Source: AP-15 sp963814865
Lineage (GTDB): Bacteria; Pseudomonadota; Alphaproteobacteria; ATCC43930; CGMCC-115725
Direction of reading: 5' to 3'
Assembly (NCBI GenBank): GCA_963814865.1
Contig: CAWFEN010000007.1
Location: 149,828-213,827 of the forward strand
DNA length: 64,000 nucleotides
Part shown: positions 33,306 to 41,598 of the stretch, in pieces
Numbering within the stretch: position 1 is the stretch's first letter
Layout of the letters: each line of letters starts with the position of its first letter
Notes under the pieces: model-generated
What the model was told of the DNA's origin: nothing
What the model saw: the letters and a program-made list of their open reading frames with translations, nothing else
The model's database searches: none
Made by a program: the position numbers and the translations under genes

Positions 33306-34430
33306 ATGCGGCCTTGGATCATCGTCTTGTCGAGCGCGGTCGCCGCTATTGCCGCCGCCGCTGTGATTGCCCGACCCGAATTGTCGGCTGCGGCGCCGTC
33401 GGACATCGCCCGGAACCTGCTTCCGCATCTGCCCGTGCTGGCGGTCGCCATGCTCGCCGTTTATGCGCTCGGCGCGGTCATCCTGACTTCGGGCGGCCTG
33501 GTGGCGGGGGTGTTGCGGCTGCGCCGTGAGCTGGCCCGCGCGCCCTCCTACGCGGCTGCCGCCGCGCTCCCGCTCGACTGGATCGCAGCCTTTGACGCGA
33601 CCGGGCTGCGCTGGCTGGCCCCCCTGCCCGGCCGCTTGGCGAGGGTCGGAGGGTCTCTGCCGGCGCAATGCCGTGTCAGCCCGCAGGAGGCGAGAGTCCA
33701 GACCGCACGGCTTCACTATATCGGGCTGGCGCGAACCCATTTCTTCAGCGCGCTGATCGGCCTCGCCGCGATTGTGTCGCTGGGATTGGCGCAAAGCCGC
33801 GAGCCGCTCCCGTTTCTACCGGGTACGGTCCCGACATTGCCGGCGGTGTTGATCCTTGTCGGATTGCTGCTGCTCGCCCTGTTGAGCCGGCTCGCCATCG
33901 ACGTAACGATCGAGCCGCTGATCGAGGCAGTTTCGCGTTTTCCTGCCGACCCGGCCGAAGTCGGGCTGCTTCGCCGCGCGGTGGAGCTGCTGGAAGCCCC
34001 ACGCCCAGCGGCGGCGGCAAGCGCCGAAGGCATTCCCACGGCGACGCCGGAATTCCCCGCCCGGCTTGTGGACGTGCTCGAAGAGGGGCAGCGCGCTCTG
34101 GTCGATGCCATCGGCCGCATGTCAGCGACCACCGACGCACTCGGCGCGACCACGCGATCCTCGGTCGAGGCGCTGGAAGCGACGCTGCGCAGGACCACGC
34201 CGCGCCACCAGCCGGGAGGCGAGGCCGGCATCGCCGAAGCCGCCGGCATGACAAAGCTCCAGACTGCGGTCGAGTCGCTGACTGCAGCGCTTGAACGGGT
34301 GGCGGCACTCGCGGGTGCCGCCGAGCATGCACCTTCGGACGCCGACCCCGCCGCAGGACGCTGGGCCCCCGAGCCGCAGCTCGCCCGAGAGCTGAGACAG
34401 CTGCTTCGGGAGATCGAGCCGGCTCCGTGA
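33306..34430 (+). CDS. membrane protein of unknown function with helical C-terminal tail
   Basis: A 374-residue protein that I do not recognise. It has a signal-anchor-like helix (residues 4-22), a second helix (about 41-70), a helix near 140-160 and another near 178-200, then a roughly 170-residue soluble tail rich in Ala, Glu and Arg with heptad-like spacing (LVDVLEEGQRALVDAIGRM, SVEALEATLRR, LQTAVESLTAALERV) that suggests coiled coil. Membrane helices followed by a long helical tail recall MotA/TolQ-like or polysaccharide-chain-length proteins, but no defining motif of either is seen. A gaaggga site precedes the ATG. It is convergent with prsT. Confidence 0.7.
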   Translation: MRPWIIVLSSAVAAIAAAAVIARPELSAAAPSDIARNLLPHLPVLAVAMLAVYALGAVILTSGGLVAGVLRLRRELARAPSYAAAAALPLDWIAAFDATGLRWLAPLPGRLARVGGSLPAQCRVSPQEARVQTARLHYIGLARTHFFSALIGLAAIVSLGLAQSREPLPFLPGTVPTLPAVLILVGLLLLALLSRLAIDVTIEPLIEAVSRFPADPAEVGLLRRAVELLEAPRPAAAASAEGIPTATPEFPARLVDVLEEGQRALVDAIGRMSATTDALGATTRSSVEALEATLRRTTPRHQPGGEAGIAEAAGMTKLQTAVESLTAALERVAALAGAAEHAPSDADPAAGRWAPEPQLARELRQLLREIEPAP

Positions 34431-34482
34431 ACCCGGAGATCGAGCCTGTCGGCCGGAGCCGCGGTCGATCGATCCGCCGCCC

Positions 34483-37400
34483 TCAGCCGCGTTTCAGCTG
34501 TTGCAAGAGCTTCTCTGCCTCGGCCTTGTCGTTAAAGGAAACGCCGGAGCCGAGCAGCTTCTCGAGTGTTGCCTGGGCGTCGGCCGAGCGACCGACGCGG
34601 TGGAGGGCGACGGCAAGGTGATACTGGATGGCCGGATCGGCCGGGGCACCGACATTGGCCGCGGTCAGATAGGTGACTGCCTTGCCGGCGTCGCCCTGGG
34701 CCAACAGGATCCAGCCTAACGTATCGTCGATCTGGGCTGCGCTCGGGGCCACGGCGACCGCGCGCTCGGCCAAATTGAGCGCTTTGGCCAGATCACCTTT
34801 TTTCTGATTGAGCCAGGCGAGATTGTTCAGCGCGGCAGCATCGGTCGGATTTGCCGCGACGACGCGATCATATTCGGCGATGGCAGCATCGTATTTTTTG
34901 CCATTGAGGTAAAGCGATGCCAGGGCCGAACGAACGGAATAGTTGGTCGGATCGGTCTTGAGTTGGTCGTTCAGCAGGCTTTCCGCCTTGGCCTCGTTTC
35001 CGCTATCGCTGTAAAGGCGGGCGAGACCAATCCTGAGATCGTCGTCCTTGGGCCGCAGTGCAACGTCCTTTTCGAGCAGCGCGATCGCCTCCGCACTGCG
35101 CCCGGCTTTCTCGATCAGATCGGCCGAAACGAGATCGTACAGACTGTTATTCGGATCGTCCTTGGCAAAGCTGCGGGCTTTTGCCAGGCCCGCCTCCAAC
35201 CCGCCGATCTCCGCCTCGACGCGGATCAGATCGGATTTTACGGTTGGGTTTTTCGGGTCGCGGCCGAGAGCGGCCTGCAGCACGGTGCGGGCCTCGGAAT
35301 AATCCTTCGCTGCATTCAAGGTCGCGAGGTAGCGGGAAAAGATCGCGGTAGAATTCGGCGCAAGCGTGTACGCCTGCTTATAGATGGCGATCGCCCCTTT
35401 CGTGTCGCCGGTCCCGATCCGGGTGCGCGCTTGCGCATCGAGGACGTTGAGGTTCGTCGGAAATTGGAGGGCCAGCGCATCCGCCGTCGCCGTCGCGTTT
35501 TTCCAATCCTGACGCATCCCGTAGTAGTTGACGAGCTTGATGCCGGGCCCTGGGTCGGTCGGTGCGGCGGCGCGTGCCCGCGCGATGAGGTCCGTCGCCA
35601 TCGGCCACTTCTTCTCCGCGACGGCGACGTCGGCGAGGCCGAGAAGGACGGCGACGTTCTTCGGTTGCAGCGCCAGCAGGTCGTTATAGACCTTCTCGGC
35701 GTCGGCCGGGCGCCCGGTCGCGAGGTATAAGGGTGCGAGGACCGAACGTGCCGCCACATTCTTGGGATCGGCTTGCAGCCGGCTCTTCAAAACCGCCTCG
35801 GCCTTGTTGAAATCGCCGGTGCGGATGTAGAGACGGACCAGCGCCACCATCAAGGTGTCATCCGCCGGCTTGGCCGACGCCGCCTTTTCGACGAGCGCGA
35901 CCGCGTCCGCCGACCGTCCGGCTCCCTCGTAGAGCTGCGCCGCTGCCAGATCGTAGGCATTGCTGCCCGGATCATTCTTGGCATCGCTGTTGGCCTGGGA
36001 AATCGCAGCGTCCAAACCGTCGACTTTGGCGGTCTCTCGGATCAGATCGACTTTCAGAGTCGTGTTCTTGGGATCTTGCGTGGTGGCGTTGCGCAGAACG
36101 GACAGCGCCTCGCGCGAATAGTTCGCGGAGTTCAGCAGGGCGAGATAGCGGGCGAGGATTTGCGGCGATTTCGGCGCGAGCTCGTAGGCCCGCTTGTAGC
36201 TGGAAATCGCCCCGTTGGTATCGCCGGCCTCGAACTGAGCGCGGCCTTGCGTATCGAGCACGGCAACGTCCGAGGGGAATTGGGCACCCAACGCGCTTGC
36301 TACCGCCTTGGCGTTTGCCCAATCCTGACGCAATTCGTAAAGACGCACGAGAGCAAGACCCGGCGCCGGATCGTTCGGCGCCGCGCTGCGCGCGCGGTTG
36401 AGGTAGTCCGTTGCCTCCGGCCATTTCTTTTCGGTGACGGCGATATCGGCCAGGCCGAGCAGCGCGTCCGTGTCATCGGGCTTTTTCGCGAGCCAGTCGC
36501 GGTAGACCTTGCCGGCATCGTCCGCACGCCCGGTCGCCAAATAGAGCTGTGCCAGATCGCGCATTGCCGGAATAAAATCCGGCTGGCGGGCGAGCGCCGT
36601 GCGGAAGGCGGCTTCCGCCGGCGGATAATTCCGCTCGGCCGCGCGCACCATTCCAAGCAGCGTCTGATACAGCGGATTGTTCGCATCGCGTTTGACCAGT
36701 GCCGCGGCGGTCGCGGATGCTTTGGCGGTCTCCCCGGCGCGCAGCTCGGTCAGAATGAGGGTCGGCCCGGCGACCGGGGCGCCGGCATCGGTGTCGAAGA
36801 CCCGCTCGAGCTCGGCCAAACCCTGCTTATTTTGGCCGGCGCTGATCTCCGATATGGCGACCCGCGTTTCGATCCCTGGGTTTTTGGGTTCGAGCACCGC
36901 GGCCTTTTCGAACTGCTGCAGTGCAAGCTCCGGCTTGCCGGCGGCCATATACGCATTGCCGAGGACGGTCATTGCCTGCGCGTCGAGCGGCGCCTTATCG
37001 GCGACCGGCTTGAGATATTGGATGGCACGGTCGGGAGCGCGCTGTTTCAGCGCGGCCATAGCGATCAGCCGCGCCGCCCGCGCATCGTTCGGGAAACGGG
37101 CAAGGTATTTGCCGAGAATGCTCTCCGCCTGCGCGTTTTGTCCAAGCGCGAGTTTTGTCGCTCCTTGCAGGTAATAACCGGCGGGAAACCTCGGAAACAC
37201 CGTGCTGATATGATCGAACAGCCGGTCGGCCGCGGTATATTGCCGTTGCTTCGCCAGTTCGAGCGCACGCAGATAATTCACCATGAAATTGTTCGGTGCG
37301 GCCTTGAGCAGCGGATCAAGGTCCTCGTCGGCGGCCTTGTACTTGCCTTGGGCGATATTGAGACCGGCGCGGCTCAAGCGGACCGGCACATTCTTCGGGT

Positions 37401-38097
37401 CGATCTTGAGCGCCGCATCGAAACGGCTCATCGCCCCCGTGTCGTCACCCTGGGCGCGCAGCATCTCCCCCTTGAGCTGGAGCGCGTCGACCGAGTGCGG
37501 ATCGGCGGCGAGCGCCGCATCGATGAGCTTGCCCGCCTCGTCGGGTTTTGTTCCCATCAAAAACCGCGCGAGCGTCACCTTCGGCGCCGCCGCGCTCGGG
37601 TCGAGCCGGACGGCGTCGTGCAGCAATGCGTCGGCCTTTTTGTTGTCCTGCAACCCGGCCGCGGCGATCCCGAGCGCCAGCCGGAGCTGGCTTTCGAGAG
37701 CGGGGGCGCGATTGCCCGGCTGGATCAGATCGACGACGTCGGCGAATTTCCCCTGGCGCAGCAGCGCATCGGCCAGTACCGGCAGGTAGTCGGCCTCATT
37801 GCCGTGACGCTCGCGTGCGGCCCGGGCCTCCCGTTCCGCCGAAATCGCGTCGCCGAGCTCGAGATCGACTTTGGCCAGCCGTGCCCGAATCAGCGGATCC
37901 TGCGGCGACTCGCGGGCGGCGTTGCGCAGCTCGATCTCGGCCGCGCGGAGGTTGCCGTGGGCAATATATTGGTCGGCATTCTTGACCGAGGCCGGCAATT
38001 CTGTGGCGCCGGCCGCCGCGTGGCCGAGGAGCGCGACGGCGGCGGCAAACGCCGCGCCGCGCCATACCGAACGGCGTCGAGCATCAAACATGGTCAT
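34483..38097 (-). CDS. prsT: PEP-CTERM system TPR-repeat protein PrsT
   Basis: A 1204-residue protein of tandem 34-residue TPR units behind a signal peptide (residues 1-30, ending GHAAAGA). Architecture, size and gene context match the PrsT family of exosortase/PEP-CTERM polysaccharide loci. The family is usually described as a lipoprotein, but no lipobox cysteine is present here, so signal peptidase I cleavage is expected. The middle holds two nearly equal halves offset by exactly 272 residues. It is the last gene of the operon, 21 bp after prsR, with a ggaggaagga ribosome site. It probably scaffolds export or assembly of the polysaccharide in the periplasm; this is inference from family context. 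Confidence 0.85.
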   Translation of the reverse strand: MTMFDARRRSVWRGAAFAAAVALLGHAAAGATELPASVKNADQYIAHGNLRAAEIELRNAARESPQDPLIRARLAKVDLELGDAISAEREARAARERHGNEADYLPVLADALLRQGKFADVVDLIQPGNRAPALESQLRLALGIAAAGLQDNKKADALLHDAVRLDPSAAAPKVTLARFLMGTKPDEAGKLIDAALAADPHSVDALQLKGEMLRAQGDDTGAMSRFDAALKIDPKNVPVRLSRAGLNIAQGKYKAADEDLDPLLKAAPNNFMVNYLRALELAKQRQYTAADRLFDHISTVFPRFPAGYYLQGATKLALGQNAQAESILGKYLARFPNDARAARLIAMAALKQRAPDRAIQYLKPVADKAPLDAQAMTVLGNAYMAAGKPELALQQFEKAAVLEPKNPGIETRVAISEISAGQNKQGLAELERVFDTDAGAPVAGPTLILTELRAGETAKASATAAALVKRDANNPLYQTLLGMVRAAERNYPPAEAAFRTALARQPDFIPAMRDLAQLYLATGRADDAGKVYRDWLAKKPDDTDALLGLADIAVTEKKWPEATDYLNRARSAAPNDPAPGLALVRLYELRQDWANAKAVASALGAQFPSDVAVLDTQGRAQFEAGDTNGAISSYKRAYELAPKSPQILARYLALLNSANYSREALSVLRNATTQDPKNTTLKVDLIRETAKVDGLDAAISQANSDAKNDPGSNAYDLAAAQLYEGAGRSADAVALVEKAASAKPADDTLMVALVRLYIRTGDFNKAEAVLKSRLQADPKNVAARSVLAPLYLATGRPADAEKVYNDLLALQPKNVAVLLGLADVAVAEKKWPMATDLIARARAAAPTDPGPGIKLVNYYGMRQDWKNATATADALALQFPTNLNVLDAQARTRIGTGDTKGAIAIYKQAYTLAPNSTAIFSRYLATLNAAKDYSEARTVLQAALGRDPKNPTVKSDLIRVEAEIGGLEAGLAKARSFAKDDPNNSLYDLVSADLIEKAGRSAEAIALLEKDVALRPKDDDLRIGLARLYSDSGNEAKAESLLNDQLKTDPTNYSVRSALASLYLNGKKYDAAIAEYDRVVAANPTDAAALNNLAWLNQKKGDLAKALNLAERAVAVAPSAAQIDDTLGWILLAQGDAGKAVTYLTAANVGAPADPAIQYHLAVALHRVGRSADAQATLEKLLGSGVSFNDKAEAEKLLQQLKRG
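34929..36560 (-). repeat. 816-bp tandem duplication inside prsT
   Basis: The reading LADIAVTEKKWP recurs as LADVAVAEKKWP, LYLATGRADDAGKVY as LYLATGRPADAEKVY, and ARSAAPNDPAPG as ARAAAPTDPGPG. Aligned bases are offset by 816 bp, that is 272 residues or exactly eight 34-residue TPR units. The two copies have diverged but keep register throughout. Boundaries are approximate. Confidence 0.75.
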
Positions 38098-38118
38098 TCC
38101 TTCCTCCGCAGCGCTCCG

Positions 38119-39489
38119 TCACGCATCGAGGCCAAGCTGGTGCTGCTGCAGCAAATCGTAGAGCGTAGGTCGGCTGATCCCGAGCAGTTTGGCCGCCTTG
38201 GACAGATTGGTGCCGGCCTGAGCAAGAGCCATTTGGATGACTTCGCGTTCCGCGCGCGCCCGCGCCGAGCGGATATCGAGCGACTGGGCATCTTCTCCCG
38301 GCGTCGAAAGATCAAGGTCGGCGGCCGTGATCAGCGATTGGTCGGTCATGACGACGGCGCGTTTGATGCGGTTCGCGAGCTCGCGCACATTTCCCGGCCA
38401 TGGGTAGTCCCTGATCGCAACCAGGGCCGAAATGCCGAGGCCGCCTGCCGGGCGGCCGAATTCGCCGGCAAACCGGCGGAGAAAATAGGTGGCCAACGCG
38501 GTGGCATCGCCCGGCCGATGACGCAGCGGCGGCACCTGCACCCTGACCTCGTTCAGGCGATAGTAGAGATCTTCGCGGAACCGCCCTTCGGCCATCATCC
38601 GGTCCAGATCCTGGTTTGTCGCGCACACGATTCGGACATCCACCTGCACCGGCTTGCGCCCGCCGACCCGTTCGACGATCTGGTCCTGCAGAAAACGCAG
38701 CAGCTTGACCTGCATGGGCAGCGGCAGGTCGCCGATCTCGTCGAGAAACAGGGTCCCGCGATGTGCACTTTCGATTCGCCCGATCGTCTGTCTAACAGCG
38801 CCGGTGAAAGCGCCTTTTTCATGGCCGAACAGCTCGCTTTCGATCAATGTCTCGGGGATCGCCGCGCAATTGATCGGCACGAACGGAGCGCGGCTGCGCG
38901 AGCTGAGCTTATGGATCGCCTGGGCCAGCAGCTCCTTTCCGGTGCCGCTCTCGCCGAGCAGCAAAACCGTCACGTCGGCCGGTGCTATCTTCTCGATGTT
39001 GCGCAGCACCTGCAGCATCTGCGGGCTGGAGGCAACGATTCCGTCGATCGGCGACGCCGTCACCGATTCGGTGAGCCTGCGGTTTTCCGCCTCGATCTCG
39101 AACAGCTGCTCGGCGCGGCCGACGATCATCTGCAGAACCTCGATGTCGATCGGCTTTTGGTAGAAATCGTAGGCCCCCAAGGCGATCGCGCGCAGTGCGT
39201 GCTCGCGGGTTTCGTTGCCGGTGGCGATGATGACCTTCGTCGCCGGAGCGATCTCGCGGATCGTCATCAGCGTCGCCAGGCCCTCGGAGGCGCCGTCCGG
39301 GTCAGGCGGCAGACCGAGATCGAGGATCGCCACCGGCGCGGCTTCGTCGCGAATACGGCCGATCGCTTCCTCGCGGGTGCCGGCAAGGGCCACCTTGTGG
39401 TCGGCAAAGGCCCAGCGCAGCTGGCGCAGAAGCCCGCTGTCGTCATCGACGATCAGCAGCGATTTGGCGATCGGCGGCATCGTTCTCAT
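38119..39489 (-). CDS. prsR: PEP-CTERM-type sigma-54 response regulator PrsR
   Basis: A 456-residue NtrC-family activator. Receiver domain at residues 8-125 with phospho-acceptor D57 (VAILDLGLPP) and the K112 switch residue in QKPID. AAA+ domain with Walker A GESGTGKE (179-186) and the sigma-54 contact motif GAFTGA (226-231), then LFLDEIGDLP as Walker B. A Fis-type helix-turn-helix at the end (TNLSKAAKLLGISRPTLYDLL). In PEP-CTERM loci this regulator, paired with PrsK, activates sigma-54 promoters of exosortase and substrate genes. Its ATG overlaps the prsK stop (ATGA). I found no good sigma-54 promoter in this window. Confidence 0.92.
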   Translation of the reverse strand: MRTMPPIAKSLLIVDDDSGLLRQLRWAFADHKVALAGTREEAIGRIRDEAAPVAILDLGLPPDPDGASEGLATLMTIREIAPATKVIIATGNETREHALRAIALGAYDFYQKPIDIEVLQMIVGRAEQLFEIEAENRRLTESVTASPIDGIVASSPQMLQVLRNIEKIAPADVTVLLLGESGTGKELLAQAIHKLSSRSRAPFVPINCAAIPETLIESELFGHEKGAFTGAVRQTIGRIESAHRGTLFLDEIGDLPLPMQVKLLRFLQDQIVERVGGRKPVQVDVRIVCATNQDLDRMMAEGRFREDLYYRLNEVRVQVPPLRHRPGDATALATYFLRRFAGEFGRPAGGLGISALVAIRDYPWPGNVRELANRIKRAVVMTDQSLITAADLDLSTPGEDAQSLDIRSARARAEREVIQMALAQAGTNLSKAAKLLGISRPTLYDLLQQHQLGLDA

Positions 39490-41579
39490 GCGGCGGCGGA
39501 GGGCGCCGCCGGCTCGGTGTCGAGGACAAGGGGCAGGGTGATCCGCATCGTCGTCCCCGATCCCGTTTTGGAGATCACTTCGAGATCGCCGCCGGCCATG
39601 CGGATCAGTTCGCGGGTCTGGAAGGCGCCGATCCCATAGCCGCCCGATTTGGTCGACCGGAAGGGCAGGAACAACTCGTCGCGGATAAAGGCCGCGTCCA
39701 TCCCCGGACCCCGATCGACGACGTCGACGGCGAGCCGGCTGCCGAGGCGATGCGCCCAGACGATCACCGGATCACCTGGGCGAGAGGCGTCGACAGCGTT
39801 CTGGACGAGATGGGTGAGCGCCGATCTGAGCCGGTCCGGATCGATCGCCACGCCACCGCTCTCCGCGCCCGTACGCGGCTGGACGACGACCGCGCCGGCC
39901 GCGAACTCGCCCGCAACCGCGGCGATGACGGCATCGCTGTCAACGCGGCGCGGCGGGTCCGCGGCCCTGTCGGCCTTGAGCTGGCTGAGCAGCCGGTTCA
40001 TGCGTGCGACCGCGTGTTCGACCGTTTGCAGCATGTCGCGCTGAAATTCGGGGTCTTCGATGTGGCGCCGTGCATTCGACACGATCAAGCCGAGCTGGCT
40101 CGCGAGATTCTTGATGTCATGAACGACAAAGGCGAAGCGCTTGCTGTACTCGGTCAAAAGCTCGCCGTCGCGCAGCTCACGGGTCGAATGCTCTTCGGCG
40201 AGATAGCTGGCCGCCTGGCGCCCCGCCAAGCGCAGCAGCTCGAACGCCTCCCAATCGAGGGCGACCGCGAAATTCGGGCGATCGAGCAGGACAAAGCCGA
40301 CGATTTCCCGGCGATGCGACAGCGGCACCGCCAGCCAGCTCCTCGCCGAAGCGAACGGCCAGTCATCGGCGCAGGAGCCCCTGGTGGAGACGCCCTTGGC
40401 GGCGGCGGGGCCCGGCACCCGCTCCTGGATCCAGCCGCCATCACGAAACCCGGCGATGAACGGGTCGTCGGCCGGCAGCTCTTTCCCGTGGTCTGCTGCG
40501 AGATTCCACGCCGCTGTCGGCCGGTAACCGACTTCGCGGGTCAGCGACCACAGCATCCCGGCCGGGCTGCCGACGAATTCGGCAAGGGCGCGGATGATCC
40601 TGACCTGCAGCTCCTCGGCTTGTTGCGGCTGGGAAATCAACTCGATGAATTTCAGCCACTCGACCCGATAATCATAGCGATGGCTGAAGAAGTTCCGCGA
40701 AATCGAGAATTTGATCCGCTGCCGAAAACTCCCCGAAGAAAGCACGGTGACGAGCACGACGATGCTGCCGAACAGCATCGCCAGTTGCAGCACCAGCCCC
40801 CAATCACCGCCGAACCCGCGCAGCAGCATCGCGACGATCGCGACGGCGAGCAGAAAACAGCCGCTCGCGATCAATGTCGCGGTATGCAGCACCACTTGGC
40901 GGGAGACATGGATGTCGACCCGCCATTCGCGGTTGCGGGCCATCGCCAGGGCCAGGAGCGGGGCCATGAACGCCGCCGCGATCGGGCGCCCGAGCGCCAG
41001 CCCCGGATCGACCCGGCCGCGGGTGATGAAGGCGTCCGAGAACAGGAACAGCTCGTAGGCAAAGAGGCCGCCCAGAGCGAGACACACCGGCCACACGTGC
41101 CAGTGCCGCGACGGCTCGGTGTTGCGCCAGAGATTCTCGATCGTCAAAAGTCCGAACACCCCGAACCCGACGCGAAACAGCAGCTGCACCATGTAGACGC
41201 CCGAGACCGGCAGGTCGGCGGCGACGATCCAGCCGTCATAGGCGAGCGCCGCACCGCAAAAGGCGAGCGCGGCGAAACCATAGCACCGCCGGATGCCGAG
41301 GGGCCCGGCCGGGGTGCCGCCCGCGCCGTTTCCGGCATGCGCCGTTATCAGAGCTGCCGCGAAGAGCAGCCAGGCGGACAGCCTGATGCTGTCGAGAAGG
41401 GTCAGGATGGCCACGGGGACGATGCGGCCGAACACCGTCGCCCCGGCCCAGACCACCGAGGCCAGACAGCATCCGATGATCGCGAACCCGGTTCTGCTGA
41501 TCCGGCCGCGCAGGAACATCAGCGCGATCACCAGGATGAAGGCGATCGCACATCCCGAATAAACCGTCTCGCTTACCAC
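39486..41579 (-). CDS. prsK: PEP-CTERM system sensor histidine kinase PrsK
   Basis: A 697-residue membrane kinase. The first 285 residues contain about eight hydrophobic helices, followed by a GAF-like domain (about 310-465). The phospho-acceptor His is H487 in FVVHDIKNLASQL, an N-box DIKN form typical of PrsK. The ATPase domain follows with NAVDAS, DRGPGM and GYGIGAFQTREL. It should phosphorylate PrsR. The start is a GTG with a poor ribosome site, 19 bp after the sugar transferase gene, so translational coupling is likely. Order sugar transferase-prsK-prsR-prsT on one strand matches known PEP-CTERM/exopolysaccharide clusters. Confidence 0.9.
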   Translation of the reverse strand: MVSETVYSGCAIAFILVIALMFLRGRISRTGFAIIGCCLASVVWAGATVFGRIVPVAILTLLDSIRLSAWLLFAAALITAHAGNGAGGTPAGPLGIRRCYGFAALAFCGAALAYDGWIVAADLPVSGVYMVQLLFRVGFGVFGLLTIENLWRNTEPSRHWHVWPVCLALGGLFAYELFLFSDAFITRGRVDPGLALGRPIAAAFMAPLLALAMARNREWRVDIHVSRQVVLHTATLIASGCFLLAVAIVAMLLRGFGGDWGLVLQLAMLFGSIVVLVTVLSSGSFRQRIKFSISRNFFSHRYDYRVEWLKFIELISQPQQAEELQVRIIRALAEFVGSPAGMLWSLTREVGYRPTAAWNLAADHGKELPADDPFIAGFRDGGWIQERVPGPAAAKGVSTRGSCADDWPFASARSWLAVPLSHRREIVGFVLLDRPNFAVALDWEAFELLRLAGRQAASYLAEEHSTRELRDGELLTEYSKRFAFVVHDIKNLASQLGLIVSNARRHIEDPEFQRDMLQTVEHAVARMNRLLSQLKADRAADPPRRVDSDAVIAAVAGEFAAGAVVVQPRTGAESGGVAIDPDRLRSALTHLVQNAVDASRPGDPVIVWAHRLGSRLAVDVVDRGPGMDAAFIRDELFLPFRSTKSGGYGIGAFQTRELIRMAGGDLEVISKTGSGTTMRITLPLVLDTEPAAPSAAA

Positions 41580-41598
41580 GGCGGTCAGTTTGCCGCTC

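Noticed and set aside
35773..39639. A 1288-codon open frame on the plus strand across prsT and prsR
   Set aside because: It is antisense to two well-supported genes. Long antisense frames are expected in GC-rich DNA with strong third-position bias, and the translation has no domain-like pattern.
41593..41598. A separate gene between the sugar transferase and prsK
   Set aside because: Only 19 bp separate the two genes, leaving no room for anything beyond a ribosome site.
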